Notes: generated by a model not told the origin, from the letters alone. Counted from the stretch's first letter, positions 39,341 through 47,703 are shown. The stretch is DNA of 64,000 nucleotides from Streptomyces rubellomurinus (GCF_000961885.1 NZ_JZKH01000002.1:62001-126000), one strand, 5' to 3'. Numbers and translations: made by a program.

Positions 39341-39385
39341 AAAAAGCCCCTCCGGCCTCGGGAATCCCGAATCCGGAGGGGCTTT
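39341..39385 (-). terminator. Rho-independent terminator after DAHP synthase
   Basis: GCCCCTCCGG and CCGGAGGGGC pair over 10 bp around a loop that itself forms TCGGGA/TCCCGA; on the minus strand it is followed by TTTTT. It is the most classical terminator in the window. Confidence 0.9.
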
Positions 39386-39520
39386 CGTCACAGTTACTCG
39401 CCCGCTCGCCTCCGGGCCGCTCCGACCCGGTGCCGACACTCCTCGCTCCGGCGCTCCTTCGTCGCTAGTCGCTCGTCGCTTTCGGCACCGGCGCGGCCCT
39501 TCGGCTCGGGGCGGGGGGGC

Positions 39521-40855
39521 TCACTGACCCCGGTACATCTCCGCCACCAGGAACGCCAGGTCCAGCGACTGGCTGCGGTTGAGCCGCGGGTCGCAGGCCG
39601 TCTCGTAGCGCTGGTGCAGGTCGTCGACCAGCACCTCGTCGCCGCCGCCGACGCACTCGGTCACGTCGTCGCCGGTCAGCTCCACGTGGATGCCGCCCGG
39701 GTGGGTGCCGAGCGCGCGGTGCACCTCGAAGAAGCCCTTGACCTCGTCGAGCACGTCGTCGAAGCGGCGGGTCTTGTGGCCGCTGGAGGCCTCGAAGGTG
39801 TTGCCGTGCATCGGGTCGCAGATCCACACCGGCTGGGCGCCGGAGGCGGTGACCTTCTCCACCAGGGTGGGCAGGTGGTCGCGGATCTTGCCCGCGCCCA
39901 TCCGGGTGATGAAGGTCAGGCGGCCCGGCTCGCGCTCCGGGTCCAGCTTCTCGATCAGGGTCAGCGCCTCGTCCACCGAGGTGGTCGGGCCGAGCTTGAC
40001 CCCGATCGGGTTGCGGATCTTGGACGCGAACTCGATGTGCGCGTGGTCCAGCTGCCGGGTGCGCTCACCGATCCACACCATGTGGCCGGAGACGTCGTAC
40101 AGCTCGCCGGTGCGCGAGTCCACGCGGGTCAGCGCGGTCTCGTAGTCCAGGACCAGCGCCTCGTGCGAGGAGAAGAACTCGACCGTCTTGAACTCCTCCG
40201 GGGCGACCCCGCAGGCGTTCATGAAGGCCAGGGCGTTGTCGATCTCCCGGGCGAGCTGCTCGTAGCGCTGGCCGGCCGGCGAGTTGCGCACGAAGTCCTG
40301 GTTCCAGGCGTGCACCTGGCGCAGGTCGGCGTAGCCACCGGTGGTGAAGGCGCGCACCAGGTTCAGCGTCGCGGCGGACGCGTTGTACATCCGCTTCAGC
40401 CGCTCCGGGTCCGGGATGCGGGACTCGGGCGTGAACTCGAAGCCGTTCACCGAGTCGCCGCGGTACACCGGCAGCGTCACGCCGTCACGGGTCTCGGTCG
40501 ACTTGGAGCGCGGCTTGGAGTACTGGCCGGCGATCCGGCCGACCTTCACGACCGGCACGGAGGCCGCGTACGTCAGCACGGCGGCCATCTGGAGCAGGGT
40601 CTTCAGCTTGTTGCGGATGTGCTCCGCCGAGACGCCGTCGAAGGCCTCGGCGCAGTCGCCGCCCTGGAGCAGGAACGCCTCCCCACGCGCCACGGCTCCG
40701 AGCCTGGCGCGCAGCTGGTCGCACTCGCCGGCGAAGACGAGCGGCGGATAGGAGGCGAGCTCCGCAAGGGTCTTGCGCAGAGCCTCTTGGTCCGGCCATT
40801 CAGGCTGCTGCGCCGCGGGCAGGGACTGCCAGGAGTGGAGATTCGTCACGGTCAC
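39521..40855 (-). CDS. Class II 3-deoxy-7-phosphoheptulonate (DAHP) synthase
   Basis: This enzyme condenses PEP and erythrose 4-phosphate, the first step of the shikimate pathway. The 444-residue class II (plant-type) enzyme has LLQGGDCAEAF with the metal Cys near residue 64, VGRIAGQYSKPRS, EFFSSHEALVLDYE, HMVWIGERTR, NPIGVKLGP and WICDPMHGNT. GTG at 40855 was chosen because TAGCCT lies 7 nt upstream, giving a leaderless start; GTG 40849 is two codons later. It lies divergent from the attenuated TrpE/G-type gene. Confidence 0.95.
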   Translation of the reverse strand: MTVTNLHSWQSLPAAQQPEWPDQEALRKTLAELASYPPLVFAGECDQLRARLGAVARGEAFLLQGGDCAEAFDGVSAEHIRNKLKTLLQMAAVLTYAASVPVVKVGRIAGQYSKPRSKSTETRDGVTLPVYRGDSVNGFEFTPESRIPDPERLKRMYNASAATLNLVRAFTTGGYADLRQVHAWNQDFVRNSPAGQRYEQLAREIDNALAFMNACGVAPEEFKTVEFFSSHEALVLDYETALTRVDSRTGELYDVSGHMVWIGERTRQLDHAHIEFASKIRNPIGVKLGPTTSVDEALTLIEKLDPEREPGRLTFITRMGAGKIRDHLPTLVEKVTASGAQPVWICDPMHGNTFEASSGHKTRRFDDVLDEVKGFFEVHRALGTHPGGIHVELTGDDVTECVGGGDEVLVDDLHQRYETACDPRLNRSQSLDLAFLVAEMYRGQ

Positions 40856-40862
40856 AGCGCCA

Positions 40863-40868
40863 AGGCTA
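40863..40868 (-). promoter_or_regulatory. -10 hexamer for leaderless DAHP synthase mRNA
   Basis: TAGCCT (minus strand) ends 7 nt before GTG 40855; there is no ribosome site. It shares the 121-bp divergent region with the Trp leader promoter. Confidence 0.55.
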
Positions 40869-40963
40869 CGGGGTGACGGCGACGATCCGTGCCCTTTGCT
40901 CGCTGGGTGAGACACCTTCCGGACAATCGCCGCTCCCGAGCTCACCCGCTCGGCCCCATCCGT

Positions 40964-40969
40964 TACGCT
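40964..40969 (+). promoter_or_regulatory. -10 hexamer of the attenuated operon
   Basis: TACGCT ends 7 nt before the leader peptide ATG at 40977, so the leader peptide is probably translated from a leaderless 5' end. Confidence 0.55.
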
Positions 40970-40976
40970 CGGCCCC

Positions 40977-41048
40977 ATGCACGCGCCCCACAGCCACTCC
41001 TGGTGGTGGGCCTCCCCCGAGGGTGGCCCACCGATCGCGCGTTCCTAG
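40977..41048 (+). CDS. trpL: Trp leader peptide (attenuator), 23 residues with Trp-Trp-Trp
   Basis: The reading frame encodes MHAPHSHSWWWASPEGGPP followed by IARS and TAG. The three consecutive TGG codons at 41001-41009 are the sensing codons: when charged tRNA-Trp is scarce, the ribosome stalls there. The codons lie in the 5' arm of hairpin 1:2 (41005-41032). It is too short for normal gene finders. It stands 110 bp before the TrpE/TrpG-like gene. Inferred from structure; no homology search was possible. Confidence 0.88.
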   Translation: MHAPHSHSWWWASPEGGPPIARS

Positions 41049-41082
41049 ACGACACGACGGCCGCCCCTCGGGGCGGCCGTCG
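41005..41082 (+). promoter_or_regulatory. Transcription attenuator with alternative hairpins
   Basis: Hairpin 1:2 pairs GGTGGGCC (41005-41012) with GGCCCACC (41025-41032). Terminator 3:4 pairs CGACGGCCGCCCC (41055-41067) with GGGGCGGCCGTCG (41070-41082), a perfect 13-bp stem. Antiterminator 2:3 pairs GAGGGTGGCC (41019-41028) with GGCCGCCCCTC (41059-41069), with a one-base mismatch bulge. Stalling on the Trp codons would disrupt 1:2, allow 2:3 and prevent termination. Confidence 0.85.
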
Positions 41083-41157
41083 ACGTTGGAACAGACGGCC
41101 CTCCGGGAGCGGACCCAGCACCGCCCTCGCCATCCACCCCGGAAGGAAAGCCGTACT

Positions 41158-43092
41158 GTGACCACCGCCGCCGAGCTGCTCGCCCGTCTCACCGCCCCGG
41201 GCGCCCCCGCCTTCGCCCTGCTGCACCGCCGCACGCCCCGGCACGCCCCGGACACCGTCGAGGTGCTGCTGGGCACCGTCGACGCCTACGAGCACCTCGC
41301 CGACCTGCCCGTACCCGAGGGCGCCCCGCCCGGCGGCCCGGTGCACGACCTGCTCGCGCTCGTCCCGTACCGGCAGATCCGCGAGCGCGGCTTCGAGGCG
41401 CACGACGACGGCACCCCGCTGCTGGCCCTCTCGGTGGCCGAGCAGCACGCCCTGCCCCTGGCCCAACTCGCCGCCGCGCTACCCCAGTTGCCGGTCTCAC
41501 TGACCGGCGGCGGGTTCGACGTCGACGACGAGACGTACGCCGCGATGGTCCAGCGGGTGATCGAGGAGGAGATCGGCAACGGCGAGGGCGCCAACTTCGT
41601 CATCCGCCGCGACTTCCACGCCACGCTGGAGGACTTCTCCCCCGCGCTGGCCCTCACGCTCTTCCGCCGGCTGCTGGAGCAGGAGCGCGGCGCCTACTGG
41701 ACCTTCCTGGTGCACACGGGCGAACGCGTCCTGGTCGGCGCCTCCCCCGAGGTGCACGTCCGGCAGAGCGGCGGCACCGTCGTGATGAACCCGATCTCCG
41801 GCACCTACCGCTACCCGGCCGGCGGCGCCGACCTCGACTCGCTGCTCCAGTTCCTGCACGACCCCAAGGAGCTGGAAGAGCTGACCATGGTCGTCGACGA
41901 AGAGCTCAAGATGATGTGCACGGTCGGCGACCTCGGCGGCCAGGTCCTCGGCCCCCGGCTCAAGGAGATGTCCCACCTCGCGCACACCGAGTACGAGCTG
42001 CGCGGCCGCACCTCGATGGACGTCCGCGAGGTGCTGCGCGAGACCATGTTCGCCGCCACCGTCACCGGCAGCCCGGTGCAGAACGCCACCCGGGTCATCA
42101 AGCGCTACGAACCCACCGGGCGCGGCTACTACTCCGGAGCGCTCGCCCTGATCGGCCGCTCCGCCAGCGGCGGGCAGCTGCTCGACTCCCCCATCTGCAT
42201 CCGCACCGCCGACATCGACGCGGCCACCGGCCGCCTGGTCGTCCGGGCCGGCGCGACGCTCGTGCGCCACTCCGACCCGCACTCCGAGGTCGCCGAGACC
42301 CACGCCAAGGCCGCCGGCGTGCTCACCGCCATCGGCGCCCGGCCCGCCACCGCCCGGGTGCCCGGCCCCACCGGCCCCCGGCTCGCCGACGACCACCGGG
42401 TGCAGGCCGCGCTCGACTCGCGCCGGGCCGACCTCGCACCGTTCTGGCTGCGGATGCAGTCGCCCGCCGAGGTCACCGAGCCCGAGCCGACCCTGGTCGT
42501 CGACGGCGAGGACACCTTCACCGCGATGCTCGCCCACCTGCTCACCTCGCTCGGCCACCAGGTCGGCGTCGTCCGCTTCGACCGGCCCGGCCTGCGCGAG
42601 CTGGTCGCGGCGCACCGCGGCCCGCTGGTGCTCGGCCCCGGCCCGGGCGACCCGGCGCTCGCCGACGACCCGAAGATGGCGCTGCTGCGGCCGGTCGTCG
42701 CCGACGCCCTGGCCGCCGTCCGCTCCGGCGAGCGGACGGCCCCGCTGCTCGCCGTCTGCCTCAGCCACCAGCTGCTCGCCGCCGAGCTCGGCCTCCCGCT
42801 CGCCCGCAAGGCCGTCCCGTACCAGGGGGCGCAGGAGACCGTCGACCTGTTCGGCACCAAGCGGACGGTCGGCTTCTACAACACCTTCACCGCGCGCTGC
42901 TCCGACGCCGACGCGGAGCGGCTGGCCGCCCGGGGCGTCGAGGTCGCCCGGGACGCCGCCACCGGGGACGTCCACGCGCTGCGCGGGCCCGGCTTCGCGG
43001 GCCTGCAGTTCCACCCCGAGTCGGTGCTCACCCGCGAGGGCGCGGACATCGTCGCGGGCCTGCTGCGCTCCGCGACGGCCGTACGGCGCTGA
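41158..43092 (+). CDS. Fused TrpE-TrpG-like chorismate aminating enzyme (PhzE-like anthranilate synthase family)
   Basis: The 644-residue fusion has an N-terminal chorismate-binding domain (about 1-420: LVGASPEVHVRQSGGTVVMNPISGTYRYP, EELTMVVDEELKMMC, GSPVQNATRVIKRYE, GRGYYSGALALIG) and a C-terminal glutamine amidotransferase (about 440-640: LGPGPGDP, nucleophile Cys in LLAVCLSHQ, FHPES). NPISGTYR and CLSHQ are PhzE-like rather than TrpE/TrpG-like, and the usual LLES tryptophan-feedback motif is not seen in the N-terminus. Product could be anthranilate or ADIC; the Trp attenuator argues for a tryptophan-related role. GTG at 41158 with GGAAGGAAAG upstream. Confidence 0.9.
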   Translation: MTTAAELLARLTAPGAPAFALLHRRTPRHAPDTVEVLLGTVDAYEHLADLPVPEGAPPGGPVHDLLALVPYRQIRERGFEAHDDGTPLLALSVAEQHALPLAQLAAALPQLPVSLTGGGFDVDDETYAAMVQRVIEEEIGNGEGANFVIRRDFHATLEDFSPALALTLFRRLLEQERGAYWTFLVHTGERVLVGASPEVHVRQSGGTVVMNPISGTYRYPAGGADLDSLLQFLHDPKELEELTMVVDEELKMMCTVGDLGGQVLGPRLKEMSHLAHTEYELRGRTSMDVREVLRETMFAATVTGSPVQNATRVIKRYEPTGRGYYSGALALIGRSASGGQLLDSPICIRTADIDAATGRLVVRAGATLVRHSDPHSEVAETHAKAAGVLTAIGARPATARVPGPTGPRLADDHRVQAALDSRRADLAPFWLRMQSPAEVTEPEPTLVVDGEDTFTAMLAHLLTSLGHQVGVVRFDRPGLRELVAAHRGPLVLGPGPGDPALADDPKMALLRPVVADALAAVRSGERTAPLLAVCLSHQLLAAELGLPLARKAVPYQGAQETVDLFGTKRTVGFYNTFTARCSDADAERLAARGVEVARDAATGDVHALRGPGFAGLQFHPESVLTREGADIVAGLLRSATAVRR

Positions 43093-43104
43093 GCGGTCGG
43101 GCGG

Positions 43105-43133
43105 GGAGCTGTAGCCGGGCCGACTACAGCTCC
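43105..43133. terminator. Bidirectional hairpin overlapping the macR stop
   Basis: GGAGCTGTAG, 9-nt loop, CTACAGCTCC: a perfect 10-bp stem between convergent genes. Its right arm is made of the last codons and the TAG of macR (43124-43133). Confidence 0.7.
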
Positions 43134-43819
43134 TCGTCCAGCCCCTGCTCGATCGCGTAGCGCACCAGCTCCACCCGGTTGTGCAGCTGCAGCTTCCCCA
43201 GGGTGTTCTGCACGTGGTTCTGCACCGTCCGGTGCGACAGCACCAGCCGGTCGGCGATCTGCCGGTACGACAGGCCCTTCGCCACCAGCCGCAGCACCTC
43301 GGTCTCCCGGGCGGTCAGCTTCGGGACGTCCGGCGCCGAGGCCGGGGCCGGCTCGGCGGCCAGCCGGCGGAACTCGCCGAGCACCAGGCCGGCCAGCCCG
43401 GGGGTGAACACCGCGTCGCCCACGGCCGTGCGCCGTACGGCGTCCAGCAGCTCCTCCCGCCCGGCCGACTTCACCAGGTACCCGGTCGCCCCGGACTTCA
43501 CCGCCTCCAGCACGTCCTGGTGCTCGCCGCTGGCCGACAGCACCAGCACCCGCACCGCCGGGTCGTGCGCGACCACCTGGCGGCACACCTCGGCGCCGGG
43601 CAGGCTCGGCAGGTTGAGGTCCAGCACGACGACCTGCGGCGAGCTGGCCCGGGCCCGGCGGACGGCCTCCTCGCCGTCCCCGGCCGTGGCCACCACGTCC
43701 AGCCCGGCCTCGGCCAGGTCGCGCGAGACGGCCTCGCGCCACATCGGGTGGTCGTCCACCACCATCACCCGCACCGGCCGGTCGGTGCTCGGCTGCTCGG
43801 TCGTGCCCTGATCAGTCAT
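43124..43819 (-). CDS. macR: LuxR-family response regulator MacR
   Basis: The 231-residue NarL/LuxR-type regulator has a receiver domain (MVVDDHPMWREAV, phospho-acceptor Asp in VVLDLNLPSLPGAE near residue 71, TGYLVKSAGREELL with the conserved Lys) and a C-terminal HTH (LTARETEVLRLVAKGLSYRQIADRLVLSHRTVQNHVQN). Pairing with a MacS-type kinase and position in the conserved region match S. coelicolor MacR (SCO2120), reported to affect morphogenesis and actinorhodin production. ATG 43819 overlaps the macS stop as ATGA. A sequence matching the reported MacR box is at 25297-25312. Confidence 0.88.
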   Translation of the reverse strand: MTDQGTTEQPSTDRPVRVMVVDDHPMWREAVSRDLAEAGLDVVATAGDGEEAVRRARASSPQVVVLDLNLPSLPGAEVCRQVVAHDPAVRVLVLSASGEHQDVLEAVKSGATGYLVKSAGREELLDAVRRTAVGDAVFTPGLAGLVLGEFRRLAAEPAPASAPDVPKLTARETEVLRLVAKGLSYRQIADRLVLSHRTVQNHVQNTLGKLQLHNRVELVRYAIEQGLDEEL

Positions 43820-45033
43820 CGGGTGGCCTTCCTCGGGACGCGCAGTTCCACCTCGACGCCCTCCCCGGGCGCCGAGTACAGCTCGGCCGTGCCGCCGAGG
43901 TCCGCCAGCCGGCCGCGGATCGACTGGGAGACGCCGAGCCGCCCGGCCCGTTCCGCCTCGCCGAGCCGCCCGGGGGCGAAGCCGGGCCCGTCGTCGCGGA
44001 TGCTGACCGTGACGGCCTCCGGCTCGTCCTCGACCAGGATCCAGGCGCGGGCCGCCTCCCCGGCGTGCCGGCGCACGTTGTCCACGGCCGCGCCGACCGC
44101 CGCCGCCAGCTCGCCGGCCGCCGGGCCCGGCAGCAGCACGGGGGTGCCGGGCGCGGACAGCGTGATCCGCTCGTCGGTGTACGGGCGCAGCAAAGCGGTG
44201 AGGTCGCCGGGCCCGGCGGCGGTCGGCTCGGCGGCGCGCTGCGCGGGCAGCGGGCCGCCGGTCATCAACGCCCGCAGCGCGCGCTCCTGTTCGCCGGCCA
44301 GGCGGCCGAGCTCGGCGAGGCCCTCGGCGCCGCTCCCGGCGCCTCTCCCGGTATCGCTCTCGGTGCCGCGCCGCTGGACCAGGGCGAGCACCTGCAGCAC
44401 CCCGTCGTGGATGTCCCGGGAGAGCCGCTCGCGCTCCCGGGTGGCGGCCTCGACCTGCAGCGCCCGGGTGAGGGTGGCCTCGCTGGCCCGGGCCAGCTCG
44501 ACCACGTAGCCGATCGCGCAGCCGGCCGTCAGCAGCAGCACGATGTTGTGGATGTTGTCGCCGGTCGGGCCGCCGTGGCCGAGGATGTTGGCGACGCCGA
44601 TCACCGAGCCGGAGGCGGCCGCCGGGCGCCAGCCGCCCTTGGCGGCGAAGCCGAGCACCGTGCCGGCCGCGAAGATCGTCGGCAGGGTGGGGGCGCCGTG
44701 ACTGATCCGCGCCGGGGCGTCGATCATGCCGCTCATCACGATGCCGGTGACGACCAGGGCGAGGTCGAAACCGAGGACGCACCAGGTGCAGCGGCGCGGG
44801 TCGCCGAAGGCGCGGGTGCTGGCGAGCGTCCACAGGGTGAGCGCGCCGAAGTAGATCCAGCCGGAGACGGGGTGCAGGAAGTGCAGGTAGGAGTTGACGT
44901 AGCGGAGCAGGGCGTAGCCGAGGGCCAGCACCCGGAAGTAGGAGATGGCCCGCCAGAGCGGCAGTTCGACCGACATGCCCCCGGCGGCGATCGTGCCGCC
45001 GACAGCAGCTCTGCCGTGCCCGTCGTCCGTCAT
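43816..45033 (-). CDS. macS: MacS-family sensor histidine kinase
   Basis: The 405-residue kinase has five or six N-terminal membrane segments (about 28-180), a HisKA_3-type dimerisation region with the phospho-His in ERERLSRDIHDGVLQVLALVQRRG near residue 209, and a HATPase_c domain (AVDNVRRHAGE, IRDDGPGFAPG, GRLGVSQSIRGRLADLGG). In S. coelicolor the MacS/MacR pair is SCO2121/SCO2120. The stimulus is not known; the short loops suggest sensing within the membrane. ATG at 45033 with GGAAGGG upstream. Confidence 0.9.
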   Translation of the reverse strand: MTDDGHGRAAVGGTIAAGGMSVELPLWRAISYFRVLALGYALLRYVNSYLHFLHPVSGWIYFGALTLWTLASTRAFGDPRRCTWCVLGFDLALVVTGIVMSGMIDAPARISHGAPTLPTIFAAGTVLGFAAKGGWRPAAASGSVIGVANILGHGGPTGDNIHNIVLLLTAGCAIGYVVELARASEATLTRALQVEAATRERERLSRDIHDGVLQVLALVQRRGTESDTGRGAGSGAEGLAELGRLAGEQERALRALMTGGPLPAQRAAEPTAAGPGDLTALLRPYTDERITLSAPGTPVLLPGPAAGELAAAVGAAVDNVRRHAGEAARAWILVEDEPEAVTVSIRDDGPGFAPGRLGEAERAGRLGVSQSIRGRLADLGGTAELYSAPGEGVEVELRVPRKATR

Positions 45034-45085
45034 CCCCGCCCAGCCCTTCCCCGTCCCCGCCGTGGGGCTCGCCCCGCCGGGCGGG

Positions 45086-45916
45086 TCAGGCCGACCCGCC
45101 CTCCTTCTGCTCGCCCTTCTCCGCGGCGGCCTTCTCGGCCTCCGCCTTCTCGGCTTCGGCCTTCTCCGCTTCCGCCTCGGCCTTCTCGGCCTTGGCGGCG
45201 GCCTTGCGCTCGGCGTCCGCCTTCTTCTTGTCGTCCGCGATCTGCCGCTTGGCCGCCGTGGCGTAGATGTCCACGTACTCCTGGCCGGAGAGCCGCATGA
45301 TCTCGTACATCACCTCGTCCGTCACCGAACGGAGGATGAAGCGGTCGTTCTCCATGCCGTGGTAGCGGGAGAAGTCCAGCGGGCGGCCGATCCGGATGCC
45401 CGGGCGGATGCCGAAGTTGGGGATCACCTGGCCGGGCGGCTGTACCTTCTCGGTGTCGATCATCGCGACCGGGATGACCGGCGCGCCGGTGGCCAGCGCG
45501 ACGCGGGCCAGGCCGCCGACCTTGCCGCGGTACAGCTTGCCGTCCGGCGAGCGGGTGCCCTCGGGGTAGACGCCGAACAGCTCGCCGCGGTCCAGCACCG
45601 CGATGGCGCTGCGGATCGCCGCCTCGCCGGCGCCGCGCACGCCCGAGCGGTCCACCGGCAGCTGGCCGACGCCCTTGAAGAAGGCGGCGGTCAGCCGGCC
45701 CTTGAGGCCCGGGGTGTTGAAGTACTCGGCCTTCGCGATGAAGGTGACCCGGCGCTTGATCAGCGCGGGGAAGAAGAACGAGTCCGAGAACGACAGGTGG
45801 TTGCTCGCGATGATCGCCGCACCCTCGGCGGGGATGTTCTCCTCGCCCTCCAACCACGGCCGGAAGAAGATCCGAAGCAGTGGCGCGACGATCAACTTCA
45901 TCAGTCGGTAGAACAA
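45086..45916 (-). CDS. 1-acyl-sn-glycerol-3-phosphate acyltransferase (PlsC family)
   Basis: The 276-residue membrane-associated enzyme makes phosphatidic acid or transfers acyl groups to a related lipid. The acyltransferase motif NHLSFSDSF (H-x4-D) is near residue 37 and the second motif YPEGTRSPDG near residue 115. The start is TTG at 45916, set by AGGAGG 6 bp upstream; the in-frame ATG five codons later has none. The last ~55 residues are a charged repeat helix (KAEAEKAEAEKAEAEK), unusual for the family. TAGGAT at 45951-45946 is a likely -10. Confidence 0.92.
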   Translation of the reverse strand: MFYRLMKLIVAPLLRIFFRPWLEGEENIPAEGAAIIASNHLSFSDSFFFPALIKRRVTFIAKAEYFNTPGLKGRLTAAFFKGVGQLPVDRSGVRGAGEAAIRSAIAVLDRGELFGVYPEGTRSPDGKLYRGKVGGLARVALATGAPVIPVAMIDTEKVQPPGQVIPNFGIRPGIRIGRPLDFSRYHGMENDRFILRSVTDEVMYEIMRLSGQEYVDIYATAAKRQIADDKKKADAERKAAAKAEKAEAEAEKAEAEKAEAEKAAAEKGEQKEGGSA

Positions 45917-46097
45917 CCCGGGCCTCCTGTTATGCGGACCGGTCGATCCTAATGCCCCGTGGGCGCGGGCCGTGCCCGGGCCCGCCGTAAGGGGGTGTAC
46001 GGCCCGGCGCGCGGCGTGGGACGATGCGAATTCCCGCAGCCCGTCCCCCTCCAGCGTCCCCTCCCCCAGCGCCGTCCGCCCGCGAAGGAGCCCGCCC

Positions 46098-46892
46098 ATG
46101 CCGCTGCTGCCCGGTGCCGAACCGTACCGCCACCGCGGCGGACGCGTGGGGGTGCTGCTGTGCCACGGCTTCACCGGGTCGCCGGCCTCGCTGCGGCCGT
46201 GGGCCGAGGAACTGGCCGCGGCCGGCCTGACCGTCTCGGTGCCGCTGCTGCCCGGACACGGCACCCGCTGGCAGGACCTGCAGCTCACCCGCTGGGAGGA
46301 CTGGTACGCCGAGGTCGAGCGCGAGCTGCTGGTCCTGGCCGAGGAGTGCGAGCAGGTCTTCGTCTGCGCGCTGTCGATGGGCGGCGCCCTGGCCCTGCGG
46401 CTGGCCGCGCTGCACGGCCCGAGGATCAGCGGGCTGGTGCTGGTCAACCCTTCGGTGCGCTCGGACACCCCCGCGAGTGTGCTGCTTCCGGTGCTGCGCC
46501 ACCTCGTCCCGAGCGTGCCGGGGATCTCGGACGACATCGCCGCACCGGGCGTGACCGAGCACGGCTACGACCGGACGCCGCTGCACGCCGCCTGGTCGCT
46601 GGCCCGGCTGTGGCGGGAGGTCCAGCGGCGGCTGCCGGAGGTGACCCAGCCGGTGCTGCTCCTGCACAGTCCGCAGGACCACGTGGTCTCGCCCGCCAAC
46701 TCGGAACTGGTGCTCGCCCGGATATCCTCGACCGATGTGACGGAGCGGCTGTGCGAGCGCAGCTTCCACGTCGCGACGCTGGACCACGACGCGGCGGAAA
46801 TATTCGCGGCGAGCCTGGACTTCATCCATCGGCTGGCCCCCGCGGACGCGGCGGGCGTCACCCGGGTCGAATCGGACGATCACCATGGCTGA
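46098..46892 (+). CDS. Alpha/beta hydrolase (carboxylesterase / monoacylglycerol-lipase-like)
   Basis: The 264-residue serine hydrolase resembles Est30-type carboxylesterases. The oxyanion loop is LCHGFTGSPAS near residue 22, the nucleophile elbow ALSMGGALA near residue 94, the acid in HSPQDHVVSP and the catalytic His in RSFHVATLDHD near the C-terminus. It is divergent from the PlsC-type gene, so both may act on lipids. ATG 46098 with GAAGGAG upstream. It overlaps the next gene by 8 bp. Confidence 0.92.
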   Translation: MPLLPGAEPYRHRGGRVGVLLCHGFTGSPASLRPWAEELAAAGLTVSVPLLPGHGTRWQDLQLTRWEDWYAEVERELLVLAEECEQVFVCALSMGGALALRLAALHGPRISGLVLVNPSVRSDTPASVLLPVLRHLVPSVPGISDDIAAPGVTEHGYDRTPLHAAWSLARLWREVQRRLPEVTQPVLLLHSPQDHVVSPANSELVLARISSTDVTERLCERSFHVATLDHDAAEIFAASLDFIHRLAPADAAGVTRVESDDHHG

Positions 46893-47655
46893 AGGGCCGG
46901 AAGTGCACGAGAGCAGCACGGCGGGCGGCGGGGACGAGGCACCTCGCGAGGACGGCGCGACCAACGGCGGCACGGCCCGGGAGGACGTACCCACGGGCGG
47001 TGCGCCCGCGGCGGACGCGCCCACGGGCGCCGCGCCCGGCAGCGAGGCCGAAGCGGACGGCGGCGCGACGCCGCCGCCCGCGGACGGCGGCCCCGCCGCC
47101 CCCGCCCGGCCCCGGCCGCACCGGACCCCCGAGCGCAGCCAGGCCGAGCAGGACGAGATCTTCGCCGCCCTGGTCGCCCAGTTCGACGACCCGGTCGACC
47201 TGAACAACCCGAACTGGCCCGAGATCGAGAACCTCCGCGCCCAGAACGAGTTGAAGGGCGGCTACAAGGACGGCCCGGACCGCGAGGCCGACCCCGGCGA
47301 CCACTCCGACCTCGCCCCGCAGCCCCGCCCCCGCTCCGGCCGGCCGGTGCTCCCGGCGGGCGGCTCGGGCCCGCGCGACTTCGAGCTCGCCGAGGACGGC
47401 GACGACGACCACTTCGTCCCGCCGGAGCCCCCGCCGCTGCCGACCGGCGACGTGACCAGCCGGTTCGCCTGGCTGGCGGTGCTCGGCGGCCCGGCGCTGC
47501 TGCTGATCGACGCGGTGGTCTGGCAGGAGGTCTCCGGCTGGCCGGCCTGGGTCGGCATCACCGCCTTCCTCGGCGGCTTCGTCACCCTGGTCGCCCGGAT
47601 GAAGGACCGCGACGACGACGAGCCGGAGGACCCGAACCACGGCGCGGTGGTGTAG
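46885..47655 (+). CDS. Hypothetical protein, disordered N-terminus and two C-terminal membrane segments
   Basis: The 256-residue protein starts with about 90 residues rich in Gly, Ala, Pro, Asp and Glu, followed by a conserved-looking core (QDEIFAALVAQFDDPVDLN, NWPEIENL) and two membrane segments (FAWLAVLGGPALLLIDAVVW, WVGITAFLGGFVTLVARM) and an acidic tail. I do not recognise a function. ATG at 46885 overlaps the hydrolase stop by 8 bp, so it is co-translated with it. Confidence 0.85.
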   Translation: MAEGPEVHESSTAGGGDEAPREDGATNGGTAREDVPTGGAPAADAPTGAAPGSEAEADGGATPPPADGGPAAPARPRPHRTPERSQAEQDEIFAALVAQFDDPVDLNNPNWPEIENLRAQNELKGGYKDGPDREADPGDHSDLAPQPRPRSGRPVLPAGGSGPRDFELAEDGDDDHFVPPEPPPLPTGDVTSRFAWLAVLGGPALLLIDAVVWQEVSGWPAWVGITAFLGGFVTLVARMKDRDDDEPEDPNHGAVV

Positions 47656-47663
47656 GTCCGCCC

Positions 47664-47703
47664 CGAACAGAGCCCAGGCGAACAGAGCCCAGGCGAACAG
47701 GGC
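47664..47703. repeat. 15-bp tandem repeat between convergent genes
   Basis: CGAACAGAGCCCAGG is repeated perfectly at 47664-47678 and 47679-47693, with a third decayed copy reaching the stop codon of the next gene. Confidence 0.85.
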
